Of a stretch of DNA of 34,168 bases, positions 27,635-34,168 are shown one piece after another. The stretch spans positions 1 to 34,168 of the IMG/VR virus record IMGVR_UViG_3300045885_000260; one strand, given 5' to 3'. Source of the stretch: a virus. A model generated the notes under the pieces. The model ran no database searches. It saw only the letters and a list, made by a program, of their open reading frames with translations, and was not told the origin of the DNA. Each line of letters opens with the position of its first letter. Position 1 is the stretch's first letter. A program made the translations under genes and the position numbers.

Positions 27635-28215
27635 GCAAAGCCCCGGCGCACGCGGTGGAAGTCGAGCAGCGCGCGCACCGCCACCGGCAGGGTGCCGCCC
27701 ACGGTGGTGCCCACCACCGCGTTCTCGCGGTGCTCGTACCAATCGCCGATCAGCAGTTGCATGGCCTGCTTGATGCCGGCGGGCACGTTGGCGGCCAGGT
27801 CGGGCGGGTCGGCCTCGTTGGGCGGGAAGCCGGCCACGTAGGTCACCACAAAGGGCGCGGTGTCGCCCTCCACCCCGGTCACCTCCTGCACCGGCCCGAA
27901 GGGCAGCAGCGCGCTAGCATTGGGCGCATCCGCCGGCCAGGCGGCCATGGTGGCGGTGCGCGTCTGGGTGACGAACGACAAGCCGGTGTAGGCCTCGCAG
28001 TAGTCGGTGGCGGCCTGGATGAGCGCGGTGATATAGCTATCCTCGGTCGCCCCGTCGATGCGGTGCGCGAGTTTCACCTCCTCGAGCGTCAGCGGCGGCA
28101 CGGCCGGCGGCACGGTGACCGCGGTGTCGAGCACCAGGCCCGCGCCCATGCCCGGCATCGCAGCCCACCCATACGGCCATTCCGGCTGGCAGCGGCACAC
28201 GCCCAGGTAGAGCAT
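27631..28215 (-). CDS. Head-tail connector (HK97 gp6-like)
   Basis: A 194-aa adaptor protein. The gp6-like core starts at about residue 40: PPLTLEEVKLAHRIDGATED, SYITALIQAATDYCEAYTGL, a strand region, then VPAGIKQAMQLLIGDWYEHR, NAVVG. It joins portal to head closure protein. The extra N-terminal 35 residues (MLYLGVCRCQPEWPYGW) are unusual. The ATG at 28213-28215 directly follows the stop of the collagen-like gene; a start at MPGMGAGLV (residue 20) is an alternative. Confidence 0.85.
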   Translation of the reverse strand: MLYLGVCRCQPEWPYGWAAMPGMGAGLVLDTAVTVPPAVPPLTLEEVKLAHRIDGATEDSYITALIQAATDYCEAYTGLSFVTQTRTATMAAWPADAPNASALLPFGPVQEVTGVEGDTAPFVVTYVAGFPPNEADPPDLAANVPAGIKQAMQLLIGDWYEHRENAVVGTTVGGTLPVAVRALLDFHRVRRGFA

Positions 28216-28821
28216 TCAGCGCCCTCCGTTCTTGGCGTCGCGCCCGTGGCGCACCGCCAGGGTCCAAACAGGCGCGCCGATGTCTGGCCGCTCGCTGGTG
28301 GGCAGGTTGCAGTGATAGAGCTGCCCGGCATAGGTCACCGTGTCGCCCGGCTCGTAGTCGCCGGGGGTGAACACGCCGCGATAGATCAGCATCGGCCAAT
28401 GCAGCGCATGGGTGTCGGCGGCGCCGTCGGTCAGGGTGAGTTTGACGGTCGACACCCGGCCTTCGAGGCCGAATGCGATGTCGTCCACACCGCGCACCAC
28501 CACCTGCCAGCCGGCGCGCTCGAGCGCGCCGCCCTCGGGCAGCGGCTCGGTCTGGCGTACCGCGCGCACCAGGCCGCCGCGGCAGCACGCCCAGGTGCCG
28601 CGCGCATAGCTGCGCTCCGGGTGAATCGCGTCGAGCACCTCGAGCGCGGCGGCGTCGCGTCCGGCCTCGCCATCCTTGCCGTCGCGCCCGTCGCGTCCGT
28701 CCTTGGGCACCGGCTGCGCCGCCATGCGCTGCGCATAGGCGGCCATGCGCCGGTCAATCTCGCCCGCGCAGTAGACCTTGACGGCGGCAAACAAATCTTC
28801 GGCGAGCACCTCAGGCTGCAT
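28216..28821 (-). CDS. Collagen-like/carbohydrate-binding head-region protein
   Basis: A 201-aa protein starting at ATG 28819-28821 (MQPEVLAEDLFAAVKVYCAG), overlapping the portal end by 11 bases. After an N-terminal helix there is a short collagen-like stretch (PKDGRDGRDGKDGEAGRD, about 39-56), then beta-rich residues and a C-terminal small module at about 155-190 (GVFTPGDYEPGDTVTYAGQL, then YHCNL) that resembles carbohydrate-binding type 5/12 modules. Such proteins decorate virions or bind sugars. Genes like this often follow portal in related phages. Exact role unknown. Confidence 0.7.
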   Translation of the reverse strand: MQPEVLAEDLFAAVKVYCAGEIDRRMAAYAQRMAAQPVPKDGRDGRDGKDGEAGRDAAALEVLDAIHPERSYARGTWACCRGGLVRAVRQTEPLPEGGALERAGWQVVVRGVDDIAFGLEGRVSTVKLTLTDGAADTHALHWPMLIYRGVFTPGDYEPGDTVTYAGQLYHCNLPTSERPDIGAPVWTLAVRHGRDAKNGGR

Positions 28822-30217
28822 GCGCGGCCTCCTGTAGAAAGCGCGCGGTGGCCGCACGCATGAACGCCTTGGCCGCATCCTCTGCAGGCGCGGGCGCCGG
28901 CTGCACGCTGGGCTTGGGCTCGGCTTCGGGCGGCGGGCGCGTGTCGAGCGCGGCGAGCGACCAATTCTGCTGCTGCATGTATGGCGTCTGGCCCCCCGTC
29001 ACCGGCGAGAGATTGACCCTCGCGCGCGCCTCGTTGGGCGCCAGATAGCCGGCGCGCGTTTCTTGCTCGTTGACCTGCGCCATGGTCAGCGGGTCCATGC
29101 GCAGGATGCCCTCCAGGTCGAGCTCGGTGCCCAGGTTGGCGTTGGGTGTGACACCCAGGCCCAGGCCCTCGTCCAGCAGCAGCTCGATGTCCTCGATGAG
29201 TTTCTGCAGGGTCTGCGTGTAATAGTCTTGATTCAGGGCGGTGATGTTGTTGAGCGTGGGCTGGCCCTGGTTGACCTTGTGCAGCGGCACATGGAAACAG
29301 CGCGCCACGTCCTCGACGGTCCAGCGCAACTGCTCGATCAACTGAGCCGATTGCGCCGGCATGGTCACGCTCTCGAATTTGGCCCCGCCGCTCAACACCG
29401 CGGTGCTGCCGAGCTGGCCGCTGCCGTAGTTGGCCTGCCAGTATTCGCGATACTTCTTGAGCTGCTCGTCGGTCACCTCGGGCGGGAAGGTGAGCACGCC
29501 GGCCGGAATGCTCAGGTTGCCGAAAAAGCGCTCGCTGTTGGCCTGGATGCGGATGCCCTGCGTGGCGCTCGAGCCGGCCGCCACCAGCGGCGGGATGCCC
29601 ACCAGCGGGTGAAACAAGGTCATGCAGCGGTCATGGATGATGTCGCGCGCCGGCACCATCACCTCAGTGTCATTGGCCCGGTCGGGCACCTGGGCGAGCT
29701 GGTCGCCGCGCAGCCGATACCACACCGCGCCCTCGGGAGTGACCATCGGCACCACGCGCGCGGGGTCGAGCACATGCAGGGCGGTCACGACCGGGCGCTG
29801 GTCGTACTCTTTCAGGATGTAGGTATTGCCCCACAGCAGCTTGGAGGTGATCCACTGCGAAATGAATTGAATCCGCGTCTGGTAGCCGTTGGGCTTGCGC
29901 AGCACCGGCGAAAAGGCGCTGCGCTCGGTTTCATGCCAGATGCCCTGGGCGTCCCTCTCCACCAGCTTGATGCGCAGCTTGGAGATGTCGTCCGAGATGA
30001 GCCCCACGCAGGCATACACCGCGGAGAATTTCAGAATGTTCTCGTTGCACTCGATGGCAACGTTGCGCTGCCAGGCGCCGGTGAACGGCTCGAGGATGCG
30101 CCCGAACAGGCCATAGCCCCAGCCGCTGCGCCCGCCCGGATACCAGGCCCCGGCCGGGCGCAGGTCGCGCGGTGCGGGAGCGCGCGCCTTGGTGATCTCG
30201 ATGCCCAGAATTTTCAT
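28811..30217 (-). CDS. Portal protein (HK97 family)
   Basis: A 468-aa portal that forms the dodecameric DNA channel. Family features: VAIECNENILKFSAVYACVG near residue 55, ISDDISKLRIKLVERD, LRKPNGYQTRIQFISQWITS, KLLWGNTYILKEYDQ, VVTALHVLDPARVVP, DIIHDRCMTLFHPLVGIPPL, FGNLSIPAGVLTFP, and DVARCFHVPLHKVN with TLNNITALNQDYYTQTL. The C-terminus is Pro/Ala-rich. It is positioned after the capsid gene rather than before the protease. Start ATG 30215-30217 overlaps the stop of the upstream small gene by ATGA. Confidence 0.95.
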   Translation of the reverse strand: MKILGIEITKARAPAPRDLRPAGAWYPGGRSGWGYGLFGRILEPFTGAWQRNVAIECNENILKFSAVYACVGLISDDISKLRIKLVERDAQGIWHETERSAFSPVLRKPNGYQTRIQFISQWITSKLLWGNTYILKEYDQRPVVTALHVLDPARVVPMVTPEGAVWYRLRGDQLAQVPDRANDTEVMVPARDIIHDRCMTLFHPLVGIPPLVAAGSSATQGIRIQANSERFFGNLSIPAGVLTFPPEVTDEQLKKYREYWQANYGSGQLGSTAVLSGGAKFESVTMPAQSAQLIEQLRWTVEDVARCFHVPLHKVNQGQPTLNNITALNQDYYTQTLQKLIEDIELLLDEGLGLGVTPNANLGTELDLEGILRMDPLTMAQVNEQETRAGYLAPNEARARVNLSPVTGGQTPYMQQQNWSLAALDTRPPPEAEPKPSVQPAPAPAEDAAKAFMRAATARFLQEAAHAA

Positions 30218-30420
30218 TCCTCGGCCTGCATGTCGCGGCGCTTGTAGCGGCGATGCACCGAGGGCGCGACTTTCACCGCGGCCTCGGTGCGGGCAAGGTT
30301 TCGACCCACCAATATCGACGCCTCAGTGCGATTCGCCTCGAAGCGATCACCGAGGCGATGCCAGCGCCCCGCGAACATATGCGGGACGATGGTCACCAGC
30401 TTGATGGGCCGCTCGCTCAC
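30214..30420 (-). CDS. Small DUF7210-like protein between capsid and portal
   Basis: A 68-aa protein starting at GTG 30418-30420 (GTGA overlap with the capsid stop). IKLVTIVPHMFAGRWHRLGD then RFEANRTEASILVGRNLA: a strand, G-x-W/Y-x-x-G-D, F-x-A/V and then an alpha helix with A-x-x-L-V, the same build as the 2912..3097 protein of the early operon. Ends in a basic segment HRRYKRRD. Function unknown. Confidence 0.65.
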   Translation of the reverse strand: MSERPIKLVTIVPHMFAGRWHRLGDRFEANRTEASILVGRNLARTEAAVKVAPSVHRRYKRRDMQAEE

Positions 30421-31766
30421 GGCGTTACATCGGCCATGTTGATGACCTGCACGGCCTGGGCGTTGCGCTTGCCCCAGTTGATGAAACGTTCCGCGCGGAT
30501 GCCCACCAGGTTGTGCTGCCACAGCGAGGTGTAGGCTGTGGTGCCGGCCACCGGGGCCGAATCCATCATCACGCTCGCCTCGCGGCTGACATCGATGTCG
30601 ACCCCGCCATCATCGGCCAGGTAGATCTCCGGCGCGCTAATGAGAATGAGCAGGTTGGCCGGGGCCGCGGCCGATGCAATCACCGGCAGGCCCTGCAAGG
30701 GATCGCCGGGTTGATTGAATCCGGGGAAGCCCTGCACGCTCTGGGTGGTGCGCAGGCCGGAGATTTGCACCGCCACGGCGGGCGTTGTAATCCAGTGTGT
30801 AGGTGTGAGGCCCACTGCAACCATGGCGTTGAACGCCTCGGTCATGGCCGCCTGGACACTGTCGACCGATACCGCCGCATCCAGGCCGATTTGCGTGACC
30901 CCATTGGTAATCGATGCGGGGTTGGTGCCGGCCACCGCCGCCACCGATGGCAGAACGAATTGCGTATCCAGAAACTGCTGCATGGCGCGGCGCAGGTCCT
31001 CGGTGATGGTGTCCTCCGCACCGGGTCTGGAGAAACGCGCGAGCTCCTCGGTGATCACCACGATGCCAGCGGCTTTGTAGAAGCCCAGCGTGGTTTCGCC
31101 GAAGGCCATCGCCGACACCGGCTTGGCCGCCCCCTCGCCCACCCAATTCACGCTGCTGCCCGTGGTGGTGGAGGCGATGCGGATATTGAACGGCACCCGC
31201 CGCAGCCCCGGATTCTGAATTCGCCCGATGATGGTGGTGGGGCGCAGCAGGTCGATAAACTCGCTCGCCATGGTTTCATACTCCACCAGCGGCCCGGCCC
31301 AGGTGCTGTGTGTGGTCGTGCCGGCCAGCACGGCGGCCTTGAGCGCCAGTTCCACCTGTGGGCTGGAGTCATGCCAGCGGGCTTTGGCAAACTCGGCCGC
31401 CTGCATGATGTTGCCCTTGCAATGCGCGATGGCCCCGACATAGCGGGCAAACGCCCAGCCCTTGGGCAAGGTGGGCGCGACCTTGACGGGCTCGCCGCTG
31501 CGCACGGCGGCGGCGCGCTCGGCACTCGCTCCGGCCTCGGGTGTGATGGGCGTGGCCTTGGCGTTCTGAATCGCCTGGTGGGTGCGCAGGCGCGCCAGGT
31601 GCACGTCCATCGATTTGACCTCGCCTTGCAGGGTGTCGTATTCCTCACTCTGCTCGGCGGTCAAGGTGGAGCCGGCCTCGCCGGCATCGCTCATGAGTTT
31701 TTCCATTGCCGCGACATGGGCGGCGCGCTTGGCCTCGAAGGCCGCAATCTGCTCGTCGGTTTTCAT
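30417..31766 (-). CDS. Major capsid protein (HK97 fold)
   Basis: A 449-aa capsid protein, start ATG 31764-31766 (MKTDEQIAAFEAKRAAHVAA), ATGA overlap with protease. Residues about 1-75 are a helical Glu/Lys-rich delta domain (scaffold, removed by the protease). The HK97 domains follow: GWAFARYVGAIAHCKGN, STWAGPLVEYETMASEFIDL, LRPTTIIGRIQNPGLRRVPF, KPVSAMAFGETTLGFYKAAG, IVVITEELARFSRP, then the A-domain. The C-terminus has MDSAPVAGTTAYTSLWQHNL and VGIRAERFINWGKR, the typical final strand. Shells would be about 370 residues after cleavage. Confidence 0.95.
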   Translation of the reverse strand: MKTDEQIAAFEAKRAAHVAAMEKLMSDAGEAGSTLTAEQSEEYDTLQGEVKSMDVHLARLRTHQAIQNAKATPITPEAGASAERAAAVRSGEPVKVAPTLPKGWAFARYVGAIAHCKGNIMQAAEFAKARWHDSSPQVELALKAAVLAGTTTHSTWAGPLVEYETMASEFIDLLRPTTIIGRIQNPGLRRVPFNIRIASTTTGSSVNWVGEGAAKPVSAMAFGETTLGFYKAAGIVVITEELARFSRPGAEDTITEDLRRAMQQFLDTQFVLPSVAAVAGTNPASITNGVTQIGLDAAVSVDSVQAAMTEAFNAMVAVGLTPTHWITTPAVAVQISGLRTTQSVQGFPGFNQPGDPLQGLPVIASAAAPANLLILISAPEIYLADDGGVDIDVSREASVMMDSAPVAGTTAYTSLWQHNLVGIRAERFINWGKRNAQAVQVINMADVTP

Positions 31767-32335
31767 AGTGGGTGAATGGTCCGAATCACAAACCCATTGG
31801 CGCCCACATCGGCGGGCTGATGAGAGCTCAAGCGCACCACCGGCAGCGGCGCATGGGTGCCGATCACGGCGCGCATCTGCTGCAGGTCGAATGCCTTGAT
31901 GCTCGAAATGCTTGCATCCTGGTTGGCCGCAATCGTCACAGCCGACAGCTCGAGCCATTCCCAGGATTTGAAGCGCCGCCCGAAATCGCTGCCCTCGATG
32001 GGCTCGGATTTAAGCGGCTTGAAACCGATAGACAGGCCGCGCACCAGCTCGCGCTCGATGAGTGCCCAAGCCTCGTCGATGTAGGCCACACCGCGGCCGA
32101 TGATGGCCTTGATGCCGATGCCGTGCTCGCTCACCTCGGCGGCGATCACCTTGCCGATGGGCCGTTCCGCGCGGTGCTGCCACAGCAGCGGCAAGGGCAA
32201 GGCAAACTTGGCGCCGGTGGGCTCGACAATGTCATCTTGCCGGTCGGTGATGGGCGTGGAAGCGATGCCCTCGATGAAGCGCTCGACCTCGTCCAGTTTC
32301 TTGAGCGTGAGGGTCGACCAGGCGCGCGTTATCAT
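31763..32335 (-). CDS. Prohead serine protease (HK97 gp4-like)
   Basis: A 190-aa S78-type protease that processes capsid precursor. Catalytic residues visible: H54 (LLWQHRAERPIGKV) and S102 (LVRGLSIGFKP); residues 85-100 contain YIDEAWALIERELVRG. EWLELSAVTIAANQDASI is the conserved core strand after the Ser. The C-terminal third would be clipped. RBS candidate AAGGAC about 12 bases before the ATG at 32333-32335; gap of 12 bases from the large terminase stop. Stop overlaps the capsid start (ATGA). Confidence 0.93.
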   Translation of the reverse strand: MITRAWSTLTLKKLDEVERFIEGIASTPITDRQDDIVEPTGAKFALPLPLLWQHRAERPIGKVIAAEVSEHGIGIKAIIGRGVAYIDEAWALIERELVRGLSIGFKPLKSEPIEGSDFGRRFKSWEWLELSAVTIAANQDASISSIKAFDLQQMRAVIGTHAPLPVVRLSSHQPADVGANGFVIRTIHPL

Positions 32336-32347
32336 ATGCTCATGTCC

Positions 32348-33898
32348 TTACCAGAACTGTAGCGAGGGCGTGCCCGCGGGCACCGTCGCCGGCTGCGAGC
32401 TCGCCACGCCCACCGCCATGGCGAGCGCCACCATGCCGTCGATGCGCCCGGTGGCGCGGTGTTTGATGAATTTGCGGTTTTCCGCTGGGTCTTGCGTGGT
32501 GGTGGCGTTGGCCGCGCACATCGCCAGCACCGGGTGCGCGGCGTGGCGCAGCTTCCGCGCGAGCAGGAGGGCCTCGAGCTCGCGGATGGCCGGCGACATG
32601 CTCTGAAAGCCCTGGCCGAACGGGACAAAGCGCGCCAGCATGGCCTCGCTGAATCCATCGCGCTCGAGCCACTGCTTGAGGTGGGGCCAGTTGTAGCGGT
32701 CGAAGGCGTAGGCCTGCACGTTGTATCGCTCGAAGGTGGCGCGCAGATGCTTGGCCACAAACGCATACTCGATGCTCGGGCCCGGCGTGGTGGCCAGGAA
32801 TCCCTGCTTGGCCCAGATGTCGTAGGGCACGCGGTCCAGGCGGGATTTTTCCGCGAGGCCCTCGGCCGGCAGCCAGAACGTGGGATGCACGCCATAGGCC
32901 TCGCCCTCGGCGGCGATCAGCACATCGGCGGTCAAGTCGGAAACGGTGGAGAGGTCGAGTCCGCCGAACACGCGCGCGCCCGCCGCGAGCGGGGCCGGCT
33001 CGGCGCCGTTCTCATCCCACACCAGGCGCGTGACAAAGGGGTTGTTGACCTCGACACGCTGATTCAGGATCAAGTTGCGGTAGGACGCCTCGCGCGCCGG
33101 CAGGCGCTTGGCGTCGGCGGCCTGGGCGCGCACCTCGGCTTTGTTCATGAACACGTTGAAATGCGGATTCGCCAGGCGAATGGCGTCGTCCCCGAAGGGG
33201 TCAAGAGGCGGCAGCCCTTCGGCCTGGCGCTCCGCATCGGTGGGCGCGGCGTACACCACGCACTTGGTCAGCGGGTCCGCGCCGGTCTGGGCGTCGTCGA
33301 TCAGCAGCGAGAGCAGGTCGCCTGCGTTGGGCGCCTGCGTGCTGATGATGATGGTGAGCGGCTCCTGCTGCGCCGCGCTGGCGGTCTCGAGCGCCTCGTA
33401 AAGCCCGTGGCGCGGCCCGCGCACCTGGCCCAGCTCATCGTGCACCGTGAACACCGGCGAGAGGCCGTGTGCGGTGGTGGCGTCCGCCGAGAGCGCCCGG
33501 TACAGGGTGCCCAGCTCCGGGCACTCGATATGTTTGGCCGTCTCGCGGATTACCAGCACATCGAGCAGTGCCCGATTCATGCGCACCATCTTGACCGCCA
33601 GGTTGAACACGATGGCGGCCTGGTCGCGCGAGAGCGCGGTGCTGTAGAGCTGGGAATTGGGGCGCGCCTCGGGCCCGACCGTGTGTAGGAGCAGCAGCAT
33701 GGCCGAGAACGCGGTTTTCGCGTTCTTGCGGCCCATGCTCAGCACAAAGCGGCGCGTGGGCGTGTCGTAGAGCATTCGCATCCAGCGCTTTTGCTCGCCG
33801 GTCAGGCGCACCGGGTTGCCCACCAGGCGGCCCTCGGGGATGCGCAGGTGCGTCTGGATCCAGCGGATATTGCGCGCGCTGCGGCTCAGCCTTGCCAT
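32348..33898 (-). CDS. terL: Terminase large subunit
   Basis: A 516-aa packaging motor and nuclease. Walker A MGRKNAKT at residues 55-62, Walker B VFTVHDE at about 149-155, coupling motif IIISTQAPN near 191-199, nuclease acidic residues at FGGLDLSTVSDLTAD (about 322-336), AFDRYNW (about 411) and RIDGMVA (about 491). It belongs to the terminase_1/HK97-like group, which commonly uses cos or site-specific packaging together with HNH. Start ATG 33896-33898 overlaps the small terminase end by 13 bases. Confidence 0.95.
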   Translation of the reverse strand: MARLSRSARNIRWIQTHLRIPEGRLVGNPVRLTGEQKRWMRMLYDTPTRRFVLSMGRKNAKTAFSAMLLLLHTVGPEARPNSQLYSTALSRDQAAIVFNLAVKMVRMNRALLDVLVIRETAKHIECPELGTLYRALSADATTAHGLSPVFTVHDELGQVRGPRHGLYEALETASAAQQEPLTIIISTQAPNAGDLLSLLIDDAQTGADPLTKCVVYAAPTDAERQAEGLPPLDPFGDDAIRLANPHFNVFMNKAEVRAQAADAKRLPAREASYRNLILNQRVEVNNPFVTRLVWDENGAEPAPLAAGARVFGGLDLSTVSDLTADVLIAAEGEAYGVHPTFWLPAEGLAEKSRLDRVPYDIWAKQGFLATTPGPSIEYAFVAKHLRATFERYNVQAYAFDRYNWPHLKQWLERDGFSEAMLARFVPFGQGFQSMSPAIRELEALLLARKLRHAAHPVLAMCAANATTTQDPAENRKFIKHRATGRIDGMVALAMAVGVASSQPATVPAGTPSLQFW

Positions 33899-34168
33899 GG
33901 TTTCTTGGCCTCGGGCACAAAGGCCTCTGTTTTCCGCCCGGCCACATCCTTATGCACCTGCGCCTGCTGGGTGATGCGCATGCGGGTGGCGAGCGCCGAG
34001 ACCGCGCGCGCCTCTTTCTCGCGCATGTGCAGCAGGCGCTGATAGCGGCGCAGCTTGTCCTCGCGCATGCCGGGGCTCGGTTTGATCTTGGCGAGAAGGG
34101 CCCCTATCTCGGCTGCATTGCACACGTGACCGCAATACAACGTCAGCAGCGGCACGTGCTCAACCGCG
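33886..34168 (-). CDS. terS: Terminase small subunit (P27-like), 5' end missing
   Basis: C-terminal part (about 93 residues) of a P27-type small terminase that recognises phage DNA for packaging. AVEHVPLLTLYCGHVCNAAE is the conserved middle segment, LLHMREKEARAVSALATRMR, ITQQAQVHKDVAGR and the ending EAKKPWQG match the family end. A GTG at 34153-34155 exists in frame but lies inside the conserved region, so it is not a real start; the gene runs off the right edge. The DNA-binding N-terminal part is absent from the window. Confidence 0.85.
   Translation of the reverse strand, partial: AVEHVPLLTLYCGHVCNAAEIGALLAKIKPSPGMREDKLRRYQRLLHMREKEARAVSALATRMRITQQAQVHKDVAGRKTEAFVPEAKKPWQG

Noticed and set aside
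1-34168. Terminal inverted repeat (CGCGGTTG at 14-21 and CAACCGCG at 34161-34168)
   Set aside because: Only 8 bp and not at the exact left end; easily due to chance in GC-rich DNA.

Overview
The window is GC-rich, almost gap-free DNA holding what looks like a nearly complete genome of a temperate, tailed dsDNA phage (or prophage). Long non-contractile tail genes (tape measure, tail tube, GTA-like tail tip proteins) point to a siphovirus. Base composition, the ERF/DUF4224/DUF1376 early genes and the HK97-type head genes suggest a proteobacterial host, perhaps a betaproteobacterium; this is inference. Most genes lie on the minus strand and are chained by ATGA or GTGA stop/start overlaps. A short plus-strand block lies at about 8.4-9.3 kb.

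Reading the minus strand in transcription order from the right edge: small terminase (cut by the window end), large terminase, prohead protease, major capsid, a 68-aa protein, portal, collagen-like decoration protein, head-tail connectors, FN3-like and Ig-like proteins, a DNA methyltransferase, gp10-like and DUF3168 tail completion proteins, tail tube, tail assembly chaperone with a -1 frameshift site, tape measure, a 26-aa membrane peptide, DUF2460, a fibre-like protein, a DpdA-like transglycosylase, a VUT-family (YhhQ-like) transporter, DUF2163, NlpC/P60, a large tail-tip protein, and an S74 tail fibre. A lysis or surface module follows at 9.3-11.6 kb: small membrane proteins, a lipoprotein, and a secreted, membrane-anchored beta-helix protein.

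The early region runs leftward from a control region at about 8.3 kb: two HTH proteins, a DUF1376 replication protein, small genes, ERF annealing protein, DUF4224 protein and integrase. After the integrase come a probable att region, three small genes and a strong terminator just before an HNH endonuclease gene that leaves the left edge. HNH is normally next to the small terminase, so the two window ends are probably neighbours in a circular or permuted genome.

The most unusual items are these. (1) Six copies of a composite repeat made of a constant 16-bp head and 14-20 NNGCC pentamers fill the gaps upstream of three early genes. (2) A 7-deazaguanine DNA modification pair (DpdA-like plus VUT transporter) and a methyltransferase are embedded in the tail operon. 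(3) A beta-helix protein with a signal peptide and a C-terminal membrane anchor sits in the lysis region, where no standard endolysin is seen. (4) The integrase has Asp where the first catalytic Arg is expected.
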